Positions 38,070-47,026 of a DNA stretch of 55,359 nucleotides are shown piece by piece; position 1 is the stretch's first letter; each line of letters starts with the position of its first letter. A program made the translations under genes and the position numbers. The stretch lies in the NCBI RefSeq assembly GCF_001660705.2, contig NZ_LYBV02000003.1:1-55359 (forward strand), read 5' to 3'. A model generated the notes under the pieces. It was not told where the DNA came from and searched no databases. It saw nothing but the letters and a program-made list of their open reading frames with translations. The stretch is from Saccharicrinis aurantiacus (GTDB taxonomy: Bacteria > Bacteroidota > Bacteroidia > Bacteroidales > Marinilabiliaceae).

Positions 38070-39665
38070 TTATTTGTGTACCACTTTTACTCGTTTTGCC
38101 CACTCGTACCAACGGTCAATCATTTCTATATGTTTTTCGGGATATTTGGACGCTAAATTATTTAACTCTGTGGGATCTTCTTTTAGGTTAAAGAGCTCCC
38201 ACTCTTGTCCATCCTTTTGGCGTGACCAGGCTATTTTCCAATCGCCTTTTCGGTAAGCTTTGTTTCTGCCATGTTCCATGAACCATTCGTCACGTAATAA
38301 TTTTTTTCCATTTAACACGGACATTATACTGATACCTTCAGTAGCTTGTATCTTATTCCCCTTATATGAATTAGGGTAATTGGTTTCAGTGACATCTAAT
38401 ATGGTTGGCATAACATCAATAATGCTAGCCACTTCATTAGCTAGGGCATTTTTGTCTTTAATTTGCATTGGCCAATGCATAATGAAAGGGCTAATAACGC
38501 CACCTTCGTGACCCGATTTTTTGAATCTACGATAGGGAGTATTGCTAAGGTTTGCCCATGCTGGTCCGTAACTCATATAACTGGTTGCAGGGCCTGGCAA
38601 TACATTTATATCATTACCTGGATATACTCTCTTGCCATCTATAGTTACAGAAACTTCACGGCTCGACACCCACTGTTCAACGCCTTCTAAGGTTTCTGCA
38701 CATCCTCCATTATCAGAAAGAAACATGATCAATGTATTGTCAAACTCGCCTTCTTTTTTAAGTTTTGAGATGATGCGACCAATGCCTTGATCCATATTAT
38801 CAACCATGGCTGCATAGGTCATCATGCGCTGTAATTCCCACTTTTTATTTTCTGTAGCGCTCCATGCTTTCGCACGAGGATTTCGAGGACTTAGTTTTAC
38901 GTTTTCGGGAACAATACCTAGGTTTTTCATGCGCTCAAGTCTTTCTTCCCTTAAAACATCCCATCCCTTATTAAACACGCCTTCATATTTTTCGATGTCT
39001 TTTGGCAAAGCATGCAATGGCCAGTGTGGAGCAGTATAGGCTACATAAAAGAAGAAAGGTGATTGCTTGTTATTCTGAAAATGGTTATCAATAAATGAAA
39101 CCGTAGAATCTGAAATAGCATCGGTATAATAGAAGCTGTCTTCTGGCTTTAGCTTAACGGCTTCGTTGTTGTAGTTTAATGAATATGGATCGAAATAACT
39201 TCCTACACCTTTTATGGTACCAAAAAATTTATCAAAACCGCGTTGGATAGGCCAATTGTGTTTGTCTTCGCCGTTATCAGAATCAGCTACATGCCATTTC
39301 CCAGTCATGTAAGTAGCATAACCGTTGGTTTTCATAATCTCGGCAATGGTAACAGCATTTATGCTAAGGTCGCCATGACCATGACCAACCATTCCGCCAA
39401 CACCTGCCTGATGTGGGTATAATCCAGTTAAAAGTGCTGCTCGTGTTGGGCAGCATCTTGCATTGTTATAAAATTGAGTAAAACGAATACCACCCTCTGC
39501 GAGCTCATCCAAGTTGGGTGTATTTATTTCGCCACCATAACATCCAATATCGGAATAGCCCATATCATCGGCCATTATCAGAATGATATTAGGGCGTTTT
39601 TGAGCTACAATTTGAATCCCCAATGTTAGAAAGAATAGCAGAATTGTGGTATGTTTTTTATTCAT
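38070..39665 (-). CDS. S1-type arylsulfatase with C-C-P-T-R motif
   Basis: A 531-residue exported sulfatase (signal peptide 1-22). It has IILIMADDMGYSDIGCYGGE, formylglycine motif C-C-P-T-R with Cys71, HQAGVGGMVGHG, MTGKWHVADS, YTAPHWPLHALP, MFLSDNGGCAE and KSGHEGGVISPFIMHW. The C-P-T-R core and the AGVG block place it near the AtsA-like arylsulfatases, a distinct subgroup from the other sulfatases here. It lies 25 nt downstream... of no gap on the upstream side: the next sulfatase gene ends 25 nt before its start. Substrate unknown. Confidence 0.93.
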   Translation of the reverse strand: MNKKHTTILLFFLTLGIQIVAQKRPNIILIMADDMGYSDIGCYGGEINTPNLDELAEGGIRFTQFYNNARCCPTRAALLTGLYPHQAGVGGMVGHGHGDLSINAVTIAEIMKTNGYATYMTGKWHVADSDNGEDKHNWPIQRGFDKFFGTIKGVGSYFDPYSLNYNNEAVKLKPEDSFYYTDAISDSTVSFIDNHFQNNKQSPFFFYVAYTAPHWPLHALPKDIEKYEGVFNKGWDVLREERLERMKNLGIVPENVKLSPRNPRAKAWSATENKKWELQRMMTYAAMVDNMDQGIGRIISKLKKEGEFDNTLIMFLSDNGGCAETLEGVEQWVSSREVSVTIDGKRVYPGNDINVLPGPATSYMSYGPAWANLSNTPYRRFKKSGHEGGVISPFIMHWPMQIKDKNALANEVASIIDVMPTILDVTETNYPNSYKGNKIQATEGISIMSVLNGKKLLRDEWFMEHGRNKAYRKGDWKIAWSRQKDGQEWELFNLKEDPTELNNLASKYPEKHIEMIDRWYEWAKRVKVVHK

Positions 39666-39690
39666 TTTGAATTGCTAATTAGTTGTAATC

Positions 39691-41112
39691 TTATTTAGAA
39701 ATATCTTTATCTATATCAGCATCAAATTGATTCATTTGCTTAATGAGTTCTTCTGCTTTCTCTGGATGCTGACTGATTACATTCTTCGATTCTGAGATGT
39801 CGTTTTTTAGATTGAAAAGCTTAGGTTTTAAATCTTCTTCTGATAGTTTTCTCCATGATGTTTTTCTGTACCCATTGATTACGTATTTCCAATCACCCAT
39901 TCGTATTCCGTCAACTTTTGTAGAGTTTGAACCGTAAAAATACATCTCCTGGCGAGGTGATTTTTTCGATTTGCCTTCAATAAACTTAGAAATGTTATAA
40001 CCATCGTATGTTCTATCTTTTGGCAATGGTATTTTGGCATAATGTGCAAATGTTGGGAGTAAGTCGAGTGAGGAAACAATCTCATCACTAACAATACCTG
40101 ACTTTATTTTGCTTGGTGCCCATACAACGGCAGGTACCCTCTGTCCGCCTTCGTAAGTATCAAACTTACGGCCCTTTAAAGGTTTTGCTGAACCATGACT
40201 ATTGGGGCCATTATCAGAAGTAAATACCACTATTGTATTTTCATCTAAACCTAATTTTTTAAGCGTATTAAGCACTTCGCCAACACTCCAATCAATTTCT
40301 TGCACGGCATCATAGAAGGGAGAGGTGCCGCTTGAATCCTTAAACTTTTCGCCTGCATATATGGGTACATGTGGAAAAGAATGTGCAAAATATAAGAAGA
40401 AGGGTTGATCTTTATTCTCGGTAATAAATGAGATGGCTTCGTTTGTGTAGCGTTCAGTTAAGGTACCTTGATTACAAGGGTATTCAATAATTTCGTTACC
40501 TCTCATAAGTGGAGGTTTATTTTTTAAGTGTGCTTTTTGTTCTGCGCTTTGTTTTATATCAACAAGGGCTCTATCTGCCTCCATCGCTTCGAGGTTATAG
40601 TTTTCGGTAAAAACAATATCTGGAGAGATATCAATATTTGCTGCCACTGACATATTGTTACTATATGGAATGCCAAAATATGAATCGAACCCTTGATTGA
40701 GGGGGAGATACTTTTTTTTGTGACCCAAATGCCATTTGCCGACTAATGCAGTGGCATAATCTTTTTCTTTTAATAGTTCAGCTATGGTTATTTCATCTGG
40801 CGAAAGCCCTTTTTCATTTTTACGAGGGAATAAGACACCCGGAACACCAACTCGTTTAGGCATTCTGCCAGTAAGCAATGCTGCTCGTGATGGAGAACAA
40901 ACAGATGAGGCTACGTAAAAGCTAGTTAGTTTAAGCCCCTCTTTAGCCATATTATCAATGTTAGGAGTTTTAACCTTATTAGAGCCAAAACAACCGAGGT
41001 CTTCGTAGCCCTGGTCATCGGTAAAAATAATGATGAAGTTTTGGGTTTGCGCAGAAAGCGACTGAAGTAAAAAGGCGAGTAGTATTATAGAAAAGCTTTT
41101 ATATAGATTCAT
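39691..41112 (-). CDS. S1-type sulfatase
   Basis: A 473-residue exported sulfatase (signal peptide 1-21). Landmarks are FIIIFTDDQGYEDLGCFGSN, formylglycine motif C-S-P-S-R at Cys72, ALVGKWHLGHK, FAHSFPHVPIYAGE, VVFTSDNGPNSHGSAKPL and TYEGGQRVPAVVWAP. It is the shortest of the eight sulfatases and has no accessory domain. A perfect hairpin in the 45-nt gap upstream separates it from the fucosidase gene and could adjust its expression level relative to that gene. Confidence 0.93.
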   Translation of the reverse strand: MNLYKSFSIILLAFLLQSLSAQTQNFIIIFTDDQGYEDLGCFGSNKVKTPNIDNMAKEGLKLTSFYVASSVCSPSRAALLTGRMPKRVGVPGVLFPRKNEKGLSPDEITIAELLKEKDYATALVGKWHLGHKKKYLPLNQGFDSYFGIPYSNNMSVAANIDISPDIVFTENYNLEAMEADRALVDIKQSAEQKAHLKNKPPLMRGNEIIEYPCNQGTLTERYTNEAISFITENKDQPFFLYFAHSFPHVPIYAGEKFKDSSGTSPFYDAVQEIDWSVGEVLNTLKKLGLDENTIVVFTSDNGPNSHGSAKPLKGRKFDTYEGGQRVPAVVWAPSKIKSGIVSDEIVSSLDLLPTFAHYAKIPLPKDRTYDGYNISKFIEGKSKKSPRQEMYFYGSNSTKVDGIRMGDWKYVINGYRKTSWRKLSEEDLKPKLFNLKNDISESKNVISQHPEKAEELIKQMNQFDADIDKDISK

Positions 41113-41126
41113 GAGATGTTATTTTA

Positions 41127-41149
41127 TGGAGTAGCGCGAAGCTACTCCA
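41127..41149 (-). repeat. Perfect 9-bp intergenic hairpin between GH29 and a sulfatase
   Basis: TGGAGTAGC (41127-41135) and GCTACTCCA (41141-41149) enclose a 5-base loop. On the minus strand it lies 8 nt after the GH29 stop and is followed by TAAAATAA, not a T run. It may be a partial terminator or RNA-stabilising stem within the operon. Confidence 0.7.
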
Positions 41150-41157
41150 CAGATGAA

Positions 41158-42675
41158 TTATTTTAATGTGATTTTGTAAACAATAGCAGCATCTCCTTCG
41201 GCAGGTTTCTTGCTTGGAGAAGTAACTTTTATACCCTTATTTGTTGTAGACCATTTGATACGTTCTTTGCTGCCTAACACTTTTATCGATTTCACTTTCA
41301 TGTTCTTTGCTTTACCAGCGAAGGTTTCAAGTGTTAGTTCTTGTTTAGATCCGGGCCATCCTAACTGAATTGCATAAACTGTTTTGCCATTTTGGGTATA
41401 ACGAACATCTTGTGCATTCAACTTGTCTAAGCCAGCTTTAATTGAACCGTATGCATTCCAATTGTCGTTGGGGTTAGAAACTAACTTAGTAGGGCCTTGA
41501 CCAAACTCTACAAACGGACGAGTATTATAGATTGCCTCGCCATATAATTGCAGCCAATTGCCAATACCCTCCATACTAGCTACTTGCTCTTCGGGAATAA
41601 TACCCTCCGCCATTGGCGCAGCAGCTAAAATCATTACTCCATTCTTGCTAACCACTTCGGCCAGAATTCTAATTGCTTTTTGAGGATTTAGAGCTGTTCT
41701 TTTATCTTTATTGTATCCCCACGAACTACCTAATTGAAAATCAGTAATCCAAACAAATGGGGTGATATCTTCCATAGTAGCACGTTCAACATTAACGGCT
41801 GCAATATCAGTAGGGAAGAAGTCTCCCTTGGTATTTACCACCACTTCTTTATTGAGTTCTTGCGCTTTATTAAAGTAGTTTGCTAAAAATTGTTTGCGGT
41901 AGTCTTCTCTCACGTACCCTTGCGCAAAATCCATCCAAATATAATCCGGACAATATTCGTCAATTACCTCGTTAAGTTTGCCTAGCCATATATCACATTC
42001 CTTTTCATAGGGCATATTTCCATAAAGGATATCATAGTCGCCTCCTTCAGGAAACTCTAATTGGTTATAAGCAACAAGGTGTTGCGTTGCTGGGCGCAAT
42101 ACTGAGTTTTCTTTTTTAGGGAAAAACATCATATGAAAACCATGATGAAAAGTGGTCATAAACTTTAAATCTCGTTTTTTCACTTCCAAAGCCATCTCTT
42201 TCACCACATCAATTTTAGGTCCCATCTTTTTTGAGTTCCATGGATTTACTTCACTTTCCCAAAGCGAAAAGCCATCATGATGTTCAGCAATGGTTCCAAT
42301 AAATTTAGCACCCATATACTCAAATTTATCAACCCACTCTTTTGCATTAAACTGTTCGCCTTTCCATTCAGGGATAAAATCGTGGTATTGTTTATCTCTT
42401 CCATAAGTTTTGGTATGGTAATCGTAAATACCTTTGCCCCAATTCTTTTTTCTGTCGTGTTCATACATAAAACGGCCATACCATTCGTTCCCATTTGCAG
42501 GTACATTATATACTCCCCAATGGAAATATACACCTAGTTTAGCATCAGAAAACCACTCAGGCGTGACCTTGTGATTTTTAAGGTTATCCCATTCTGGTTT
42601 GTATTGCTCTTGAGCACTAATTGCTGAAGTAGCAACTAGAGCTGTGATTAGTAGTAAAAGTATTTTTTGTTTCAT
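41158..42675 (-). CDS. GH29 alpha-L-fucosidase
   Basis: A 505-residue exported enzyme (signal peptide 1-21). The GH29 pattern is clear: PEWFSDAKLGVYFHWGVYNV, NEWYGRFMY, GAKFIGTIAEHHDGFSLW, and YIWMDFAQG, whose Asp249 is the expected nucleophile. The catalytic acid/base is less conserved in the family and cannot be assigned here. The C-terminal part (about 420-505) is a small beta domain (VYAIQLGWPGSKQELTLETF). It removes alpha-L-fucose by retaining hydrolysis and is a main reason to think the cluster's substrate contains fucose. It is 12 nt downstream of a sulfatase gene. Confidence 0.95.
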   Translation of the reverse strand: MKQKILLLLITALVATSAISAQEQYKPEWDNLKNHKVTPEWFSDAKLGVYFHWGVYNVPANGNEWYGRFMYEHDRKKNWGKGIYDYHTKTYGRDKQYHDFIPEWKGEQFNAKEWVDKFEYMGAKFIGTIAEHHDGFSLWESEVNPWNSKKMGPKIDVVKEMALEVKKRDLKFMTTFHHGFHMMFFPKKENSVLRPATQHLVAYNQLEFPEGGDYDILYGNMPYEKECDIWLGKLNEVIDEYCPDYIWMDFAQGYVREDYRKQFLANYFNKAQELNKEVVVNTKGDFFPTDIAAVNVERATMEDITPFVWITDFQLGSSWGYNKDKRTALNPQKAIRILAEVVSKNGVMILAAAPMAEGIIPEEQVASMEGIGNWLQLYGEAIYNTRPFVEFGQGPTKLVSNPNDNWNAYGSIKAGLDKLNAQDVRYTQNGKTVYAIQLGWPGSKQELTLETFAGKAKNMKVKSIKVLGSKERIKWSTTNKGIKVTSPSKKPAEGDAAIVYKITLK

Positions 42676-42687
42676 CTTATATATTTA

Positions 42688-44226
42688 TTAATTGTCTCTT
42701 TCTCCTTTGGCTTTTAAGTGCTTTTCTTCAAATCCTTTAAAGTAATAAGGATAATCGTCCCAGGGCGATTTTCCTTGCATGCGCGGATCATTGGTTTCTT
42801 TTAGATAAGCAAATAGTTCTTTTTTAAGTGCTTTGCATAGCTTTTTGTGTTTTGAGTTGTTAGCAAGGTTGTGTAGTTGATATGGATCATTTTTTACATT
42901 GTACAATTCAATTTTTGGATGTTTACCAAACGATAAATCGAAGTAATATTTTAACTCTTCATTATTTTTATTTTCGATGAGGTGCTCACGTGTTGCACCT
43001 GCATCAATATCGCCATAAAATCCCTGATGGGGAGATGTAAAATCGGCATCACCAGCTGGCCATCTATCTGCTTCAAAGTTTACAATGTAAAGCCAATCTC
43101 CTTTTCTGATTGTACGTATAGGGTAGGGCATACCATCGGGTCTGCAATATGTATGGCGTTCTAATGAAGTGAAAACTCTATCCCGTGAGGGGTCAATTTG
43201 GCCACTTTGTTCAGCTAGTAAAATATCAAGGAAACTTTTACCAGTAGTCTCTTTTGGAGCATCTAAGCCAACTGCCTCTAGTAAGGTTGGAGCAAAGTCA
43301 ATGAAGCTAATAAAGTCGTCTACGGTATTGCCTCCTTTTATTTTATTACCCCAACAAATTGCTAAAGGCATATGTGTTCCGTAATCGTAGCAGCTTGCTT
43401 TAGCTCGAGGAAATGGCATGCCATTATCGGCAGTTACAATAATAATAGTATTCTCAAGTTCATTGGCATCTTCAAGGTCTTTAATCATACGGCCCAAATG
43501 TGAATCGAACCATTCAACCTCATAATAATAGTCGGCAATATCACTTCTTACTAAATCATTATCTGGTAAAAAGCCAGGCACTTTAATTTTAGAAATATCC
43601 TTGCCCGATCGTGCTCCAATACCAGGGTTGTATGCTCTATGTGCCTCGTGTGATCCATACCAAAAGAAAAACGGTTTGCTTTTATCTCGTTGTTTAAGAA
43701 AAGATGAAAAATTTCCTGCATAGTCTTTATTAGAAATAAATTGAGGGGCTTTCTTTCGCACCTTGTTGTATTCGGGAGCAAGAGGTTCTGTTTGATAGGG
43801 CTCCTTTTTATTGGCAGGCATATATCCCTTACCTGTATAACCTGCCGAATATCCATTCGCTTTTAGTAATGTAGTAAAGGTTGTGTGTTTTTTAGGAAGT
43901 CCGCCAAATAGCAAGCCGCCTTCTTCTAGTTCCCAAATGTTTTTGCCCGTTAAAATAGACGCTCTTGAAGGAGCACATGAAGATACTGTGCAATAGGCAT
44001 TATTAAATAATACGCCCTTTTGTGCTACCCTATCAAAGTTTGGGGTACTAATTTCAGCAGTACCATTAATAGAAGTGTGTGGAAAACTAATATCATCGGC
44101 AATACAGAATAAGATATTTGGTCTTTTATTTTGCTGTGCTTCTAAGTTATATGCTGACGCAAATAGCAGAGTCAGCAGTAAAAGGATGACATTGTTAGCT
44201 AATGCTATTTGTAATTGTTGTTTCAT
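42688..44226 (-). CDS. S1-type sulfatase, N-sulfoglucosamine sulfohydrolase-like
   Basis: About 512 residues from the ATG at 44226, 7 nt after the upstream stop. A longer frame to 44349 overlaps the upstream sulfatase by 116 nt and is rejected because the signal peptide starts at the internal Met (MKQQLQIALANNVILLLLTL). It has LFCIADDISFPHTSINGT, formylglycine motif C-A-P-S-R at Cys84, YTGKGYMPANK in the usual GKWH position, GSHEAHRAY, IIIVTADNGMPFPRAKASCYDYGTH segments, and a C-terminal WDDYPYYFKGFEE. The DDISFPH and ASCYDYGTH-type features resemble heparan N-sulfatase-like enzymes. Confidence 0.92.
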   Translation of the reverse strand: MKQQLQIALANNVILLLLTLLFASAYNLEAQQNKRPNILFCIADDISFPHTSINGTAEISTPNFDRVAQKGVLFNNAYCTVSSCAPSRASILTGKNIWELEEGGLLFGGLPKKHTTFTTLLKANGYSAGYTGKGYMPANKKEPYQTEPLAPEYNKVRKKAPQFISNKDYAGNFSSFLKQRDKSKPFFFWYGSHEAHRAYNPGIGARSGKDISKIKVPGFLPDNDLVRSDIADYYYEVEWFDSHLGRMIKDLEDANELENTIIIVTADNGMPFPRAKASCYDYGTHMPLAICWGNKIKGGNTVDDFISFIDFAPTLLEAVGLDAPKETTGKSFLDILLAEQSGQIDPSRDRVFTSLERHTYCRPDGMPYPIRTIRKGDWLYIVNFEADRWPAGDADFTSPHQGFYGDIDAGATREHLIENKNNEELKYYFDLSFGKHPKIELYNVKNDPYQLHNLANNSKHKKLCKALKKELFAYLKETNDPRMQGKSPWDDYPYYFKGFEEKHLKAKGERDN

Positions 44227-44233
44227 AATTGTT

Positions 44234-45685
44234 TTATTTAGGATCAACAACATGCAGTCCTGCTGCTGCTTTAGTTGGCAAGTCAATTGGTCTGATAAAA
44301 GGATTACGACAAGGAGGCATTTCATTGCGATGCGAGATGTATGCTCCAAATATTTTTTGCATTACCTCAGGGTTCTCTCTGCTTACGTTAGTAGTTTCAG
44401 ATAGGTCATTTTCCAAATCGAAGAGGAAATGTTTGTTATCTTCTATATATAATTTCCATTTACCCATTCGCACCGCGCCCATTCTATTGGCATACCAAAA
44501 CAGATAGTCATGCGGATCTTGATTGGCACCACCCTTAATGTATGGCATTAGGTTAACACCGTCTAAATGTGTGTAATTAGGTAAGCGAACATTTGCAGCA
44601 GCGCATAACGTAGGATATAAATCTAAAGTACTCACTGTTTTTTTATAGGTGCTATTTTGTTTGAGTTGCGCAGGCCAACTAACAATGTAAGGTATGCGAA
44701 TGCCTGCTTCTCTGAATATTCCTTTATAGCCAGATAATCCGCCTCGTTGTCCCATAATGTGATACGGAGAATCATCGGGCCACCAACTTGGAACTTCAAA
44801 ATGAATGGGATTCATAGGGCCATTGTCACTTAAAAATACAATAATTGTATTGTCTCTTAAATCTTCTTTTTCAAGATAATCTAATATGCGTCCCACATTA
44901 TCATCAATTGCCAAAACCATAGCGGCGTATAGTTTCATGGATTCTGATTGGATATTTTCTACTCGTTTTCTATCTACCTTTTTAGCTTGTAAAGGCGTGT
45001 GAGGGGCATTAAATGCTAAATAGAAGAAGAATGGATTCTCCTTGTTTTCTTCAATAAACTCAATACACTGTCGACCGCATCTATCTGTTATATACTCTTC
45101 GCCCTCGCGATCAGGACCCCATTGAACCATAGTCCAACCTTCTTTGGGTTTCGGATATTGATCCACCCCACCATATCCACCTTTGGCATCAGGAAAATAA
45201 TTACATCCTGCAGAGGTAAGTGAGTAAGTTTTATCAAAAGTTGTATTTGGATATCCAGGCAAGTTATATTTCCCTGCTATGGCGGTTACGTATCCTGCTT
45301 CTGAAAAAGCTTGATTGATATAGCGGTGCTTTTCAGGCACAATAGCCTTCCTTTTTTTTTGGCCAGGTAGATTAAAAGTGTCATGGTTCCACTGAATGCC
45401 AAATCGCGTTTGATAGCAACCAGTTAATAAACCAAGCCGACTAGGAGAGCAAACCGATGAAGATACATATCCATCCGTAAACCGAATTCCTTCATTAGCT
45501 AATCTATCAATGTTAGGTGTTTCGAATAATTTTCCTCCATAACAACTAGGATCGGCATATCCTAAATCATCAGCATTAATAATAATGATATTCGGTCTAG
45601 AATCATTGACGGCATTCTTCTTTTTCGCCTCAATGAGTTGAACTGAAATAATGATTAGGATTAATAATAGATACGTTTTTTTCAT
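44234..45685 (-). CDS. S1-type sulfatase
   Basis: A 483-residue exported sulfatase (signal peptide 1-20). It contains IIIINADDLGYADPSCYGGK, formylglycine motif C-S-P-S-R at Cys79, YQTRFGIQWNHD, AIAGKYNLPGYP in the position of the usual GKWH motif (Trp-His replaced by Tyr-Asn), FNAPHTPLQAKK, IVFLSDNGPMNPIHF and REAGIRIPYIVSW. The altered GK-Y-N motif may change metal or sulfate contacts and is worth noting. It lies 30 nt after the trehalase-fold gene, near the promoter end of the cluster. Confidence 0.92.
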   Translation of the reverse strand: MKKTYLLLILIIISVQLIEAKKKNAVNDSRPNIIIINADDLGYADPSCYGGKLFETPNIDRLANEGIRFTDGYVSSSVCSPSRLGLLTGCYQTRFGIQWNHDTFNLPGQKKRKAIVPEKHRYINQAFSEAGYVTAIAGKYNLPGYPNTTFDKTYSLTSAGCNYFPDAKGGYGGVDQYPKPKEGWTMVQWGPDREGEEYITDRCGRQCIEFIEENKENPFFFYLAFNAPHTPLQAKKVDRKRVENIQSESMKLYAAMVLAIDDNVGRILDYLEKEDLRDNTIIVFLSDNGPMNPIHFEVPSWWPDDSPYHIMGQRGGLSGYKGIFREAGIRIPYIVSWPAQLKQNSTYKKTVSTLDLYPTLCAAANVRLPNYTHLDGVNLMPYIKGGANQDPHDYLFWYANRMGAVRMGKWKLYIEDNKHFLFDLENDLSETTNVSRENPEVMQKIFGAYISHRNEMPPCRNPFIRPIDLPTKAAAGLHVVDPK

Positions 45686-45715
45686 GATTATTTTATTTAA
45701 TACTTAAGTCGGTTT

Positions 45716-47026
45716 TTATTTGAAATTAACACCTATTTGTATGCCGAGCTGTTTTATGTTTTTCTCGTTTAAATCTGTAGGGTTATAGTTTAGCTGTAAC
45801 TCTAATGGTAAAATATAAGCTAAGGACGACCAACCAAAGAATGGGTTCATTCCATTGCCTTCACCAGTTTCTGCATTAAAAAATTCACGAGTGGTTTTAT
45901 TGCCAAGTACCATATTATATGTTTTTAAGGCAATATCTTTAGCTAAATCCTTATAGCCATAATCCATTAAGCCATGGCATATCATGTAATTGGTAGGTAT
46001 CCATGTGTTGCCTTTCCAGTTGCATCCTTTTTGACCTTGGTAATTTTGTCGGTAATCAGGTTCGTTCATTGCATATGAAGGAATAGGGTAAGCAGACCAA
46101 AATTCTTTTGGGTTAAGAAGATGTTCATCAACCATTCGTTTTACTTGCTCTTTAGAGGCAACGCCAGACCAAATTGGTGTAAATCCAGAAACAGATTTTA
46201 CAAAGGTTGTTTTTCCATTTTCTTCATTTCTATCGTAATAAAATCCGGTTTTCTCATCCCAAAGATGTTCGTTAATTAATGCTTTTAACTGTTTTGCATG
46301 CTCTTTGTATTTCGCAATGTCTTTCTTTTTACCTATTTCTTTAGCTATAACGGCCATAGCTTCTAACTCACGAACTAAATAACAATTTAAATCAACGCCT
46401 TCGCTTTTTCCGAGGCATCGTGTATTTTGGTTGTCCATTCCACTGTGATCTGAGGCGCCTGACCAATTTTTCATTTGTTTGCCCGACCAATATGCTAAGC
46501 CATTTTTATCGGTATCATATTCAAACCAGTGTTCTAAATACTTTTTAGTTTGCTCGTAGTAATTAGCAGCCCAAGTCCAATCTTTAGTTTGTCGAGATCC
46601 TAATACTATTATCTGTGCGATAAAAGGTTTGAAGTGGTGCGTTAACCCAAACGGTTTTGGCCCGAAACATCTTTTAATAAAACCATCTGGATGTTGAATG
46701 GCAAAAAAGCCTTCAAGGTTATCGAAATTATATTGAGAAATGCCATAATAGGACATGTAGATGTTTTCGAAATATAAATCCCAATCGTAAAATTGTTCGT
46801 ATTTGTATCCCGTAAGGAGTTTTTTGTTGGTTATTGTAGTATCTAATAAAATGCCATATCGTGTAATATCTTCGTTTAATTCTCTAAGTCTGGTTTTTAA
46901 AACAATTGAGTTGGCATCATATTCTACATGTGCAGGGGCTGCGTATTTCGGGCTTTGAGCGTAAACATCTGCATATTGTAATAAGAATAAACAGATTAGT
47001 AATATGTTGTATTTTGATAGATTCAT
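45716..47026 (-). CDS. Trehalase/GH63-fold glycoside hydrolase
   Basis: A 436-residue exported protein (signal peptide 1-23). It has the (alpha/alpha)6 pattern of the MGH1/GH63/GH37 group: YEQFYDWDLYFENIYMSYYG, FGLTHHFKPFIAQIIVLGSR, SGASDHSGMDNQNTRC, NCYLVRELEAMAVIAKEIGK, LWDEKTGFYYDRNEENGK, the loop CNWKGNTWIPTNYMICHGLM and EGNGMNPFFGWSSLAYILP. These carry the usual catalytic Asp and Glu candidates. It is the first gene of the long minus-strand cluster, next to the shared regulatory region. Substrate is unknown; trehalose is unlikely in this context. Confidence 0.8.
   Translation of the reverse strand: MNLSKYNILLICLFLLQYADVYAQSPKYAAPAHVEYDANSIVLKTRLRELNEDITRYGILLDTTITNKKLLTGYKYEQFYDWDLYFENIYMSYYGISQYNFDNLEGFFAIQHPDGFIKRCFGPKPFGLTHHFKPFIAQIIVLGSRQTKDWTWAANYYEQTKKYLEHWFEYDTDKNGLAYWSGKQMKNWSGASDHSGMDNQNTRCLGKSEGVDLNCYLVRELEAMAVIAKEIGKKKDIAKYKEHAKQLKALINEHLWDEKTGFYYDRNEENGKTTFVKSVSGFTPIWSGVASKEQVKRMVDEHLLNPKEFWSAYPIPSYAMNEPDYRQNYQGQKGCNWKGNTWIPTNYMICHGLMDYGYKDLAKDIALKTYNMVLGNKTTREFFNAETGEGNGMNPFFGWSSLAYILPLELQLNYNPTDLNEKNIKQLGIQIGVNFK

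Noticed and set aside
44227-44349. N-terminal extension of the sulfatase that ends at 42688
   Set aside because: The extension overlaps the upstream sulfatase by 116 nt in another frame, and a normal signal peptide starts at the internal ATG at 44226.
15713-47026. Possible CRISPR array, phage or transposase remnants in the cluster
   Set aside because: No regular direct repeats with spacers, integrase or transposase motifs were seen; the only repeats are short hairpins and the beta-helix gene duplication.
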